From positions 1,492,501-1,556,500 of the forward strand of contig JAFFSR010000353.1 of the NCBI GenBank assembly GCA_017163975.1: a stretch of DNA of 64,000 nt. The letters run 5' to 3'. The position numbers were made by a program, and so were the translations under genes. Of this stretch, positions 1-10,988 are shown in pieces (the stretch's first letter is position 1; every line of letters starts with the position of its first letter). This stretch comes from Anastatus disparis (taxonomy: Eukaryota > Arthropoda > Insecta > Hymenoptera > Eupelmidae). The notes beneath the pieces were generated by a model that searched no databases, was not told the origin of the DNA, and saw only the letters and a program-made list of their open reading frames with translations.

Positions 1-88
1 TCTATAGAAGATTTAATTAACCAAAGCCATACTAAAGATAATCATATTTTATCCGATCGTATTAGAAATGAAATAGTACCTACAGCAG
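1..88 (+). CDS. candidate internal exon of an unrecognised gene
   Basis: Reading frame 1 is open from base 1 and ends at a donor-like CAG|GT (GT at 89-90). The exon leaves one base of a codon, which fits the phase of the candidate exon at 632-748. The encoded stretch is hydrophilic (starts SIEDLINQSH) and I recognise no domain. The gene would begin left of the window. It could equally be an old transposon exon, since everything around it is repetitive. The call rests on frame, splice sites and phase only. Confidence 0.4.
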
Positions 89-202
89 GTCAACACATTT
101 ATGATGTTTTCATATTTACCTATCAATTTTCATGATGTTAATGTCAAATTTTATTCATTGTACTAAATTTTTAACTTTTGCTGTCGAATATTAGTTTATT
201 AA

Positions 203-587
203 CGGCAGGCCGGAGTAGAACCTGATACCGACCGAGTAACAATTGAGTTGTTTGTTATTTACTCAAGTATTGATCGGTGTATCTTCAAAATAAAGGTTGA
301 TCGCAATAGATATTATTATTATGAATATCTATGCACAAGAAAAAAAAAATCTACTGATTTGTTTTTGAGAAAAGTAAGGAACGCCGAAGTAAAAGATTAT
401 GTTTATAATATTTTTGCGTTCCTTACTTTTCTCAAAAACAAAGCGATAGATTTTTTTTTTCTTGTGCATAAATATTTGTAATAATAATATCTATTGCGCT
501 TAACCTTCAATTTGCAGATACACCGATTAATACTTGAGTAAATAACAAAAATGCCAATTAGACAAGGACAGCGAATCCGGCCTGCTC
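203..587. mobile_element. foldback MITE, TTAA target duplication (385 bp)
   Basis: Almost the whole segment is one palindrome with its centre near 395. It is flanked by TTAA at 199-202 and 588-591. The ends read CGGCAGGCCGGA and, from the other side, GAGCAGGCCGGA. The arms contain matching blocks such as GTTTTTGAGAAAAGTAAGG and its complement. There is no transposase, so it is non-autonomous. TTAA duplications are the hallmark of piggyBac-type transposases (known family property); assignment is inference. It lies inside the putative intron between 88 and 632. The open frame at 248-481 is an accident of the palindrome. Confidence 0.85.
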
Positions 588-631
588 TTAATGTTTAAAA
601 AATCATGTGATTGTTTTTTTAACTTATTTAG

Positions 632-748
632 ATAATGATAAGACCAACTCTGTGTACATTAGTGCAGATAATAACTCTTCAAAAACCATATTAACACAGG
701 ATGAAAAACAAGAATTTAATAAAAAAAAGAAGAAACTACGTAAACAAA
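632..748 (+). CDS. candidate internal exon of an unrecognised gene
   Basis: A pyrimidine-rich tract and TTTAG precede the exon (AG at 630-631) and a GTAAAT donor follows (GT at 749-750). The 117-nt exon is open in the phase left by exon 1-88. The product is polar and lysine-rich at its end (...EFNKKKKKLRKQ), like a nuclear or nucleic-acid-binding tail. No family recognised. Any downstream part of the gene would lie beyond the repeat array that starts about 24 bases later, so the gene may be broken. Confidence 0.4.
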
Positions 749-1733
749 GTAAATATTTCTTTTCTGTAAATTTTAATTCTTTTTTAATTTATTTTGCTTA
801 GATAGCCTCGATGCAGCCGCTTGACCAAGCTTTAATCATTTTTCCCACCTACGCGTGATAATGTTTTTCATTGATTGATTCCGTACCTCTTCTTTTCTTT
901 ACCTTTTATTTTCCTTTCCTATCTTCTACCTTACACATACAAACTACTTCGTCACTGAGGAATTAATACTCGAAAACATTGCTCATCAATCGATGATTAA
1001 TTCTGTTCTTTATTGTAGACTAAGTAATCACTCCAGTGATCGAATGTATTGACTTTTCTACGACAGTAGTAGCTGTCAAATTGCAACATTCTTCACATTA
1101 TGTTGAAAAACCTTTTACAATATTTATATCATACGCAGAGTGTGAATGACTTATACTAACATATTGACGTGAACTAATAACATTTCCACGACAGTAATGA
1201 TCATTGAATTGAAAATACTTTCAAGAGGTTAATGAAACTTTGTCGATAACAACGTGAAAGGGGTTTCATTAATTGTAAAATGAATATTTGGGCGATTTTA
1301 CTCACTCTATTATTTGGATAGCTTTGTTGATTCCTTACATGCTTTCGTAGGCAGCAATCAATGGTTAATTTTTGTTTTTAATTCTTTTTCAATTTATACT
1401 GCTCTGATAGCTCCGATGCAGCCGCGTGGCCAAGCCTTATACATTTTTTCCACCTACGCGTGATAATGTTTTCCATTGATTCCGTATTTCTTTTTTTCTT
1501 TACCTTTTATTTTCCTTTTTTATCTTCTACCTGACACATCCAAACTACCTCGTCTCTGAGGAATCATTACTAGAAATCGATGCTCATCAATCGATAATTA
1601 ATTCTGCTTCTTATTGTAGACTAGTATTCGGAAGATATATCTTTATAATGATTCTACATTTCCACGACAATTGCCAGTATCATCTTTTGAAAACTCTTCA
1701 CCTCAAACTCAAACGAGAATAGCGATATTACAG

Positions 1734-1939
1734 TGAAACATTAGACTTTTTGAATTAAAAAATAAGCGGACACCGGGCGCGAACCCCGCTCCTCGAGATC
1801 TCCAGGCACGAGCTCTATTCACCGAGCCAATGCCGCACTGCTATATACAAGTTAAAATCCTACTTATAAGGCTCTTCGCCGGTATAGTAGGTATCTATGT
1901 ACAAATATAACATGTGGATGGAAAATCCACCATGTTACA
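1734..1939 (-). repeat. TRIM LTR copy (3' LTR in minus orientation)
   Basis: 206 bp, ends TGAAACAT/CATGTTACA on the plus strand. Contains a TATAAG box candidate (minus-strand CTTATAAGTAGG) and a tRNA-like segment. Confidence 0.85.
1766..1836 (-). other. tRNA-like segment with A and B boxes inside a TRIM LTR
   Basis: On the minus strand the 71-nt stretch starts GCGGCATTGGCTCGGTGAAT, which includes an A-box-like TGGCTCGGTGA. It ends with a B-box-like GGTTCGCGCCC before GGTGTCCGC. The end strands pair only over about four bases, so this is a tRNA-derived promoter-like sequence and not a functional tRNA gene. Equivalent copies lie at about 2221-2291 and 2673-2743. Confidence 0.6.
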
Positions 1940-2188
1940 ATCCCCCCCACCACACGAAAGTACTTCGGTGGAACCGATAATTTCGTCATACTTGCTCTGC
2001 TCGCTCTGCTCTCCTCCCCCCCCCACACGAAAGTACTTCGGTGGAACCGATAATTTCGTCATAACTGCTACTGCTACTTGCTCTGCTCGCTCTGCACGCT
2101 CTGGTCGCTCTGCTTAATGCTAATAACTTAATGCTAAATTTTAAAATGCTCTATAGTTGCTCCAGTGGGTTATTTTGTTGGGCGCCAT

Positions 2189-2394
2189 TGAAACATGAGA
2201 CTTTTTGAATTAAAAAATAAGCGGACACCGGGCGCGAACCCCGCTCCTCGAGATCTCCAGGCACGAGCTCTATTCACCGAGCCAATGCCGCACTGCTATA
2301 TACAAGTTAAAATCCTACTTATAAGGCTCTTCGCCGGTATAGTAGGTATCTATGTACAAATATAACATGTGGATGGAAAATCCACCATGTTACA
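2189..2394 (-). repeat. TRIM LTR copy (middle)
   Basis: 206 bp and nearly identical to the flanking LTRs. It serves as shared LTR between the two internal regions (1940-2188 and 2395-2640). Confidence 0.85.
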
Positions 2395-2640
2395 ATCCCC
2401 CCACCACACGAAAGTACTTCGGTGGAACCGATAATTTCGTCATACTTGCTCTGCTCGCTCTGCTCTCCTCCCCCCCACACGAAAGTACTTCGGTGGAACC
2501 GATAATTTCGTCATAACTGCTACTGCTACTTGCTCTGCTCGCTCTGCACGCTCTGCTCGCTCTGCTTAATGCTAATAACTTAATGCTAAATTTTAAAATG
2601 CTCTATAGTTGCTCCAGTGGGTTATTTTGTTGGGCGCCAT

Positions 2641-2846
2641 TGAAACATGAGACTTTTTGAATTAAAAAATAAGCGGACACCGGGCGCGAACCCCGCTCCT
2701 CAAGATCTCCAGGCACGAGCTCTATTCACCGAGCCAATGCCGCACTGCTATATACAAGTTAAAATCCTACTTATAAGGCTCTTCGCCGGTATAGTAGGTA
2801 TCTATGTACAAATATAACATGTGGATGGAAAATCCACCATGTTACA
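2641..2846 (-). repeat. TRIM LTR copy (5' LTR in minus orientation)
   Basis: 206 bp. Followed by the right ACAG duplication, after which the ~983-bp repeat unit resumes exactly where it stopped at 1733. Confidence 0.85.
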
Positions 2847-5800
2847 ACAGCTTCTCTTTTAGATGTCAAGATTCCAAATGTTTTGCAAAAATGCTTCTTA
2901 TAACGGCCATAGTTTGACGTACAGGATGTAATAAAAAGCCTGTGGATGTTGTCATCAAGCGTAATATCTTCTATTTGACAAACATGAAAAAAGATTTTAT
3001 AAATGTGTAGTGAAGGATTTTATAGTTAATGCCTTCACTAATAGGTTTCTTGACATTATATTTGTTTGTAAGATTTCCTTATATTCATATTTCATTGCTG
3101 TTGAATAACGTACGGTGTTATAACCTAATAGTCTAGTGATCGAATGTATTGACTTTTCCACGACAGTAGTAGCTGTCAAATTGCAACATTCTTCACATTA
3201 TATTGAAAAACCTTTTACAATATTTATATCAAACGCAGAGTGTGAATGACTTATACTAACATATTGACGTGAACTAATAACATTTCCACGACAGTAATGA
3301 TCATTGAATTGAAAATACTTTCAAGAGGTTAATGAAACTTTGTCGATAACAACGTGAAAGGGGGTTAATTAATTGTAAGATGAATATTTGGGCAATTTTA
3401 CTCACTCTATTTATTTTGATAGCTCTGTTAATTCCTTACATGCTTTCGTATGCAGCAATCAATGGTTAATTTTTGTTTTTAATTCTTTATCCATTTATTT
3501 TGCTTAGATAGCCTCGATGCAGCCGCTTGGCCAAGCCTGAAGCATTTTTCCTACCTACGCGTGATAATGTATTCCATTGATTCCGTATTTCATTTTTTCT
3601 TTACCTTTTATTTTCCTTTTCTATCTTCTACCTTACACATAAAAACTACCTCGTCTCTGAGGAATCGTTACTCGAAATCGATGCTCATCAATCGATAATT
3701 AATTCTCCTTCTTATTGTAGACTAGTATTCGGAAGATATATCTTTATAATGATTGTACATTTCCACGACAATTGCCAGTATCATATTTTGAATACTCTTA
3801 ACCTTAAACTCAAACGAGAATAGCGATATTACAGCTTCTCTTTTAGATGACGAGATTCTAAATGTTTGACACAAATGCTTTTTACAGTAGCCTTAGTTTG
3901 ACGTACAGGATGTGATAAAAAGCATGTGGACACAGCCATCAAGCGTAATGTCTTCTATTTGACAAATATGAAAAATGATTTTATAAATATGTAGTGAAGG
4001 ATTTTATATTCGATGCCTTCACTAATAGGTTTCTTTACAATATATTTGTCTCTAAGACTTCTTTATATTCATATTTTATTGCCGTTGAATAACGCACAGT
4101 GTTATAACCTAATAGTCCAGTGATCAAATGTATTAACTTTTCCACGACAGTAGTAGCTGTCAAATTGCAACATTCGTCACATTACATTGAAAAACCTTTT
4201 ACCATATTCATATCATACGCAGAGTGTGAATGACTTATACTAACATATTGACGTAAACCAATAACATTTCCACGACAGAAATGATCATTGAATTCATGAT
4301 ACTTTCAAAAGGTTAATTAAACTTTGTCGATAACAACGTGAAAGGGGTTTAATTAATTGTAAGATGAATATTTGGGCAATTTTATTCACTCTATTATTTT
4401 GATAGCTTTGTTGATTCCTTACATGCTTTCGTATGCAGAAATCAATAGTTAATTTTTCTTTCAATTCTATTTCAATTTATTTTGCTTAGATAGCCTCGAT
4501 GCAGCCGCTTGGCCAAGCCTTAAGCATTTTCCCTACCTACGCGTGATAATGTATTCCATTGATTCCGTATTTCATTTTTTCTTTACCTTTTATTTTCCTT
4601 TTCTATCTTTTACCTTACACATACGAACTACCTCGTCTCTGAGGAATTGATACTCAAAATCAATGCTCATCAATCGATAATTAATTCTGCTTCTTATTGT
4701 AGACTAGTATTCGGAAGATATATCTTTATAATGATTCTACATTTTCACGACAATTGCCAGTATCATATTTTGAATACTCTTAACCTTAAACTCAAACGAG
4801 AATAGCGATATTACAGCTTCTCTTTTAGATGACGAGATTCTAAATGTTTGACACAAATGCTTTTTACAGTAGCCTTAGTTTGACGTACAGGATGTGATAA
4901 AAAGCCTGTGGACACAGCCATCAAGCGTAATGTCTTCTATTTGACAAATATGAAAAATGATTTTATAAATATGTAGTGAAGGATTTTATATTCGATGCCT
5001 CCACTAATAGGTTTCTTTACAATATATTTGTCTCTAAGACTTCTTTATATTCATATTTTATTGCCGTTGAATAACGCACAGTGTTATAACCTAATAGTCC
5101 AGTGATCAAATGTATTAACTTTTCCACGACAGTAGTAGCTGTCAAATTGCAACATTCGTCACATTACATTGAAAAACCTTTTACCATATTCATATCATAC
5201 GCAGAGTGTGAATGACTTATACTAACATATTGACGTAAACCAATAACATTTCCACGACAGAAATGATCATTGAATTCATGATACTTTCAAAAGGTTAATT
5301 AAACTTTGTCGATAACAACGTGAAAGGGGTTTAATTAATTGTAAGATGAATATTTGGGCAATTTTATTCACTCTATTATTTTGATAGCTTTGTTGATTCC
5401 TTACATGCTTTCGTATGCAGAAATCAATAGTTAATTTTTCTTTCAATTCTATTTCAATTTATTTTGCTTAGATAGCCTCGATGCAGCCGCTTGGCCAAGC
5501 CTTAAGCATTTTCCCTACCTACGCGTGATAATGTATTCCATTGATTCCGTATTTCATTTTTTCTTTACCTTTTATTTTCCTTTTCTATCTTTTACCTTAC
5601 ACATACGAACTACCTCGTCTCTGAGGAATTGATACTCAAAATCAATGCTCATCAATCGATAATTAATTCTGCTTCTTATTGTAGACTAGTATTCGGAAGA
5701 TATATCTTTATAATGATTCTACATTTTCACGACAATTGCCAGTATCATATTTTGAATACTCTTCACCTTAAACTCAAACGAGAATAGCGATATTTCAGCT

Positions 5801-6985
5801 TCTCTTTTAGATGACTAAATTCCAAATGTTTTACACAAATGCTTTTTACACTGGCCTTTGATTGACGTACAGGATGTAATAAAAAGCCTGTGGACGAAGC
5901 CATCAAGCGTAATGTCTTCTATTTGACAAATATGAGAAATGATTTTATAAATGTGTAGTGAAGGATTTTTTAGTTAATGCCTTTACTAATAGGTTTCTTT
6001 ACATTATATTTGTTTCTAAGACTTCTTTATATTCATATTTTATTGCCGTTGAATAACGCACGGTGTTATAACCTAAAAGTCCAGTGATCGAATGTATTGA
6101 CTTTTCCACGACAGTAGTAGCTGTAATATTGCAACATTCTTCACATTACATTAAAAAACCTTTTACCATATTTATATCATCCGCAGAGTGTGAATGACTT
6201 ACACTAACATATTTACGTGAACCAATAACATTTCCACGACAGTAATGATCATTGAATTAAAAATGCTTTTAAGAGGTGAATGAAATTTTGTCCACAACAA
6301 CGTAAAAGAGGTTTAATTAATTGTTGGATAAATATTTGGGCAATTTTACTTACTCTCTTATTTTTATAGCTTTGTTAATTCCTTTCGTGCTTTCGTACGC
6401 AGCAATTAATGGTTAATTTTTGTTTTTAATTCTATTTTGATTTATTTTGCTTGGATAGCCTCGATGCAGCCTTTTGACCAAGCTTTGAGCATTTTTCTCA
6501 CCTACGCGAGACAATGTATTCCATTGATTTCGTACCTCTTTTTTTCTTTTCCTTTGATTTTCCTTTTCTATCTTCTACCTTACACATACAAACTGCTTCG
6601 TCTCTGAGGAATTGATACTCGAAATCGATGCTCATTAAATGATAATTAATTCTGTTCTTTATTGTAGACTAGTATTCGGAAAATATATTTTTATAATGAT
6701 TCTACACTCTCACGACAATAGCCAGCATCATATTTGGAATACTCTTTACCATAAACTCAAACCAGAATCGCGATATTACAGCTTCTCTTCATGATGACAA
6801 GATTCCAAATGTTTCGCAAAAAAGCTTCTTATGACGGCCCTAATTTGAGGTACAGGATCTAATGAAAAGCCTGTTGATGTAGCCATGAAGCGTAATATCT
6901 TCTATTTGACAAATATGAATAATGATTTTATAAATGTGTAGTGAAGGATTTTATAGTTGATGCCTTCACTAATAGGTTTCTCTAC

Positions 6986-8090
6986 TGTGACCTACTACCA
7001 TTCCCTAACCCTGAAAAGGTCGCACAAAGTGCGCATATAAAAGAAAAAAACGAAAAGGTAAAAGGTAACCGAAAGCTAGACCCGTTCTTAGTGCAGCGTC
7101 ATGCTACATCTAGTCCGGGGTCTCTTTGCTTTTTTGTTTAATTATAGTAAAGGCCTCTTATACGCCATAAAACTCTAAAGACTTATAGTCTTATAAAGTG
7201 CTTTTAATTACTTGAATAGAATAACTTTAAGTCAATTTATCAATTATCAGTAAACACAATAAACATTAAATATAAGGAACTAATTTATATAAGAACACAT
7301 TACACGTACACTAAAAAAAAATAGAAATAAAAATATTACTAATTGAATTCACCACGATAAAATTCTAAGTTTAATAAAGGATTTATTCCGTTATAACTGC
7401 TACCGGTACAGAGCTGGTGGTTATTCAGCTCTTCGCGGACCTGCAGAATAACCGGAAATAATCAAAGGTAAGAAAGGAGTTAAAGTTAAAAATATACTTT
7501 ATTGTAGAAGGCTGGCCAAAGAGTGCCGTACAAAATTTTCGACGACTACATCGCTCTCGCTTGAGCCGCCGTCGCCGCTATCTTTCTCCTCTTCGATTGA
7601 TTAGTTTTGTTGGGAGAAATCTGTGCTAATTTTAGATCTCGCTCTGCGCGAGACCACCTTTTCTATTTAACATCTCGCACACGGAGTCTCTCCTCCTCGA
7701 ATCCCATATACTGCCTAAAGAGGGGAGAGATCTTCATGACTTGTCTGTATTATAATACAGGTGCGCTTATATGTGTGCTAACGTGCGAAACTCTATACGC
7801 ATGAATCAGCACACATATAAGCGCGTACATATACTCTTATATTAATTTTTATCTTGCGCATCGGTATAACGTTTAATTGTTACACCGCGCCGATGCGCAA
7901 GATAGAAAGAGACGCAACATCGTTTTAATCTTTTCGCTTTTAATATTAGTGTTAAGATTTGAGAGAGAATAATTATAATTTTCAATTCATTTTATTTTAT
8001 TCTTTTTCTTTTCATGTTCTCTCTCAAATTATAATGCATTTGCGAACCTTTAATCTATAGAATTTTGTTGCATAATTACGTAGAGTCACA
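6986..8090 (-). repeat. gypsy element 3' LTR
   Basis: 1105 bp, TGTGACC...GAGTCACA on the plus strand. It holds two strong hairpins, near 7765-7827 (arms GCGCTTATATGTGTGCT and complement) and 7850-7906 (arms TATCTTGCGCATCGG and complement). ORFs here (e.g. 7607-7804) recur in the other LTR and are not genes. Confidence 0.9.
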
Positions 8091-8476
8091 ATTGCCCCCC
8101 GAAAAAAAATCTTTGCTATCCTTATATTTATTAATCGAATATTTAAATTTATCACAAGTTACCGGAAAAGGAAACGCTCTTATAGTGCATCTTATCGCGC
8201 GCGTTATTTGAATCTCTATTAATTTTCTCTTTCAATGTATCTTTAAAACGTTTTACTTTTTCATTTCCTTTTCTTTCTCAACTTTAGAATATTTTACTTT
8301 ATTGTGCTCGTCCTTGCCCCCCAAAATAAAATAATCGGCACTACAATCAATGTTTTTAATTGTAAAATACCTTTTTTTCTTTATGTTTAATTATTTGTTG
8401 TGCGGGTTATTTTATTTTTCACGCAAAGAGGACAATAATTAAGTTTAAATTACAATTAATTTTTAATAATACGCTT

Positions 8477-9085
8477 TTACTTTTCATACCTTATTATTTT
8501 CTTATCTTTTAACTTGTTGATCAATACATCAACGTCGGATTCGTCACCGCTCAGGTCAGATCTAGTTGATGGGATCCCTATTCTCTGCAAACGGTGACGG
8601 TCCAGGGCCTCTTCTTGCACATATATGTATTTTCTTATTTCTTTTCCTTCAGGTACGTAGATGTCTACGATCTCTTCATCTACTTTTTCCTCTTTGGGTT
8701 TTAAAAAAATTATTCTTTCTGCCTTCTCGCCTTTTTTGATTTTTCTTTTACTTTTCGCCGATCCTTCCTTCATCGTGCCCATCCCAATTTCTTTTTCGTT
8801 ATATTTTACTGTTGATGCTACTCCTGCTGTTGATGATGATAGAGCCGTTGCCTGGATATAATTCCTTGATTGTCCTTCAAGTCTTTCTTCGTAGTTGATG
8901 GCACGATGTAAGGATTCATCCCAAACTACATCCAAACGATTTTCTTCTATTAACTGTTCGTCTACTTGAGACGTTACATGTCTCATCCCAACGTACTTGT
9001 CCGGGCTTGTTCCGGCGTGTCTATATAGCGTTGGGTGAGTTCTGAATGTTTTTTTTACCTCCTTAATCATTAACACGCGCGCCAT
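8477..9085 (-). CDS. accessory ORF of the gypsy element, unknown function (202 aa)
   Basis: An intact ORF lies between integrase and the 3' LTR, the place where env or an accessory gene sits in retroviral-type elements. There is no signal peptide and no membrane segment, so it is not an envelope protein. The protein is highly charged. The N-terminal third contains RHAGTSPDKYVGMRHVTSQV, the centre has a basic nuclear-signal-like run (KSKRKIKKGEKAE), and the tail has acidic residues near DLSGDESDVDVL. I recognise no domain. Its survival without stops, while pol has been deleted, is notable. It could act in trans, or simply be young. Confidence 0.65.
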   Translation of the reverse strand: MARVLMIKEVKKTFRTHPTLYRHAGTSPDKYVGMRHVTSQVDEQLIEENRLDVVWDESLHRAINYEERLEGQSRNYIQATALSSSTAGVASTVKYNEKEIGMGTMKEGSAKSKRKIKKGEKAERIIFLKPKEEKVDEEIVDIYVPEGKEIRKYIYVQEEALDRHRLQRIGIPSTRSDLSGDESDVDVLINKLKDKKIIRYEK

Positions 9086-9476
9086 TTTTCTTTTTTATAT
9101 TACACTATTTACAATATTATATCAATTTAAACTTACAACTAACTATTATCTATTTACACTATTATATCAATTTATGTTTTTACACAAATGTTCTTAGCTG
9201 TTAACCGTACGGTTTTAGAATCAGCACTGAAATATTATTTTCCAAAATCGTCGAAAATCGTTAATTTTAAGTTTCCAAATTTATTGTTTATCTCGTTAGG
9301 TCTTTACATACTCTATGTGTGTCCTTTGTTTACATTCGTCTTACTTACTTTCTTTTCTTATATTACAATATATTTAATTTTGTGATTTTATTAAATAATA
9401 TTTCAGTGTCTCTCATTTTTAATTTTACAAGTGGTTCGCATTTTCTTTTATTCGCATTTTCTTCTTACTTCATTTT

Positions 9477-10202
9477 TCAATTTTCTTTTTCTTCAAAAAA
9501 TGGTTTTAGGTTGGACAGGTGAAATTTTCCCCTTTCTTGCTGATTTTTATCTTCTAATAAATATGTATCTTGGTTTATAATACTTTTTATCTTAAAAGGT
9601 CCTTCGTATATCTCTAAGAACTTTGCAATTTTTTCGTTTTCTGTATCTGTAACTTTTAAAGCTTTCACTAATACTTTATCTCCTATATTTAATGTATAGT
9701 GATTATGTTTTATATTCGTTCTTGCAGCTCGATCTTTGATCCTTTTGTGTATTTTTTTTCTTGCTAAAAATATTTTTCTTTCAAGTGTCATGTCTGACTT
9801 TTCTAGCTTAAAATATTTTTCCCATATTCTTATAGGTTTTTTTCCCATATGTAATTCCATAGGTGTAAAACCAGTAGTTTCATGGTATACTTCGTTTATT
9901 ATCTCTTGAATTTTTGGCACGTATGTAGACCATGATTTATGGGATTCTTTGATAAATGTCCTGAAGAATCTACCAAGTTCTCTGTGTATTCTCTCTACTA
10001 TGTTGCTTTGGGGGTGTCGTATTGACGAAAATATTATATTTATATTTTCTTCTTGTAGTTTTTTACTCCATTTTTTGGATGTAAACTGTGTTCCATGATC
10101 AGTCATCATTGCACTTGGTTTGCCATACTTTGTAACATAATCATTGAATATTTTTCTTATTGTAGTAAGTGTATTTGCTTTTTTAATGGGATACATTACC
10201 AC
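9477..10202 (-). pseudogene. gypsy integrase, C-terminal two thirds
   Basis: 241 aa on the minus strand. It carries the second catalytic Asp in TDHGTQFTSKKW and the catalytic Glu context RHPQSNIVERIHRELGRFF, as in Ty3/gypsy integrases. This is followed by the usual C-terminal segment ending YEGPFKIKSIINQDTYLLED. The zinc-binding N-terminus and the first catalytic Asp are missing. The ORF starts only 22 bp from the end of the protease ORF, so a deletion removed RT, RNase H and the integrase N-terminus. It cannot be catalytically active alone. Confidence 0.88.
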
Positions 10203-10223
10203 GTATTTTGAAAATATGTGATA

Positions 10224-10784
10224 TTATTTGAAAATGTATGATTTTAGGTCATTGCCATTTTCATATACTTCTTGAATTTGCATCGTTTTGTATGCATTTG
10301 AATTTAATTTATTTTCTATATATGATAAATTTAAATATTTATCATTAATAACTATAAGTATTTCTTGCATCACAGTATTAATAATCATACGTAACATTTG
10401 TTGTGTATCATAGCTAATGATACAATCCTTTATTAATTTAGGTATTATTAAATAAATAATATTAATTTTTTCCTTATTAAATTCAGTTATTATCATTATT
10501 TGTTTTCTTATTTTTGTTGTTTTTGAGCCTGTAGCTGTTTTGATGTTTTTACCTGTTATTGGTAATGTAGGACAATTTTTCAATCTTTCAAAATTATCAA
10601 AGTAAAATTTTTCAGATATACATGTTATTTCGCTACCAGTATCAATTAGTCCATTTACTGGGATGTCTTCTAACTTTATTCCTATTTCTGGACATGTTAT
10701 AATTTTTTCTTCTATCTCATTTTTATCTGGTTCTATGTCATGTATTAAATCTTCTTTTATTGTTTGCTGCATTGAAGCAATCAT
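10224..10784 (-). CDS. gypsy aspartic protease segment
   Basis: 186 aa on the minus strand. The motif VNGLIDTGSEITCIS contains the DTG active-site triad of retropepsins, about residues 44-58. Further on ATGSKTTK and DCIISYDTQQML fit the flap and second conserved region. In this family the protease matures Gag and Pol. The expected reverse transcriptase should follow directly but is deleted; the C-terminal ~60 residues no longer match a known pol feature. Confidence 0.75.
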   Translation of the reverse strand: MIASMQQTIKEDLIHDIEPDKNEIEEKIITCPEIGIKLEDIPVNGLIDTGSEITCISEKFYFDNFERLKNCPTLPITGKNIKTATGSKTTKIRKQIMIITEFNKEKINIIYLIIPKLIKDCIISYDTQQMLRMIINTVMQEILIVINDKYLNLSYIENKLNSNAYKTMQIQEVYENGNDLKSYIFK

Positions 10785-10988
10785 ATTTTGGGGATTTTCT
10801 TTCGTTGCATCCTTACCCCTTTTCTTAGACGTCTTAGGTGCAACCTCTATTGGTTTCCCTGATTATTATCTTTTTGTTTTTCATTGATATCTATTTTCGT
10901 TATGTCTATTTCTTCATGACTTTTCTTTATTATTTTATTATCCACTGGTGGTCTAAATTTTTCATATCTTGTTCTTTCTTTGTTATTT

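Larger units (their letters stand above)
1734..2846 (-). mobile_element. TRIM retrotransposon, LTR-internal-LTR-internal-LTR
   Basis: Three 206-bp LTR copies alternate with two ~248-bp internal regions. Read on the minus strand each LTR starts TGTAACATGG and ends ATGTTTCA, as retroviral-type LTRs do (TG...CA). Immediately inside one LTR is ATGGCGCCCAAC, a primer-binding-site-like motif. Before the other LTR there is a purine tract rich in G (GGTGGGGGGGAT). The whole is flanked by ACAG (1730-1733 and 2847-2850). There are no ORFs of substance, so it depends on another element's enzymes. TRIMs with the same logic are known from harvester ants. The extra LTR and internal unit are best explained by unequal recombination between LTRs. 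Confidence 0.88.
772..6985. repeat. ~983-bp tandem repeat array, left block
   Basis: A unit running from CAGCTTCTCTTTTAGATG to the next copy of the same motif recurs head to tail. The motif is near 2849, 3834, 4816 and 5798, spacing 982-984 bp. The unit at 3834-4815 and the next one are nearly identical. Recognisable landmarks per unit are AGCCTCGATGCAGCCGCTTGG and CTACGCGTGATAATG. The first unit is shortened by an internal deletion (landmark spacing 603 bp, 806 to 1409). No long conserved ORF is present, so this behaves like a large-unit satellite. It is interrupted by a TRIM element at 1734-2846. Confidence 0.9.

Noticed and set aside
1766..1836. Functional tRNA gene
   Set aside because: A and B boxes are present but the acceptor stem pairs over only about four bases and the copy is part of an LTR repeated three times.
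1914..2117. ORF of 67 aa in the TRIM region
   Set aside because: It runs over LTR and internal repeat sequence of the TRIM; composition follows the Ser/Cys-rich repeat, and the other copy breaks it.
7607..7804. ORF repeated at 14753-14956
   Set aside because: Both copies lie inside the gypsy LTRs and simply reflect the LTR duplication and its hairpins.
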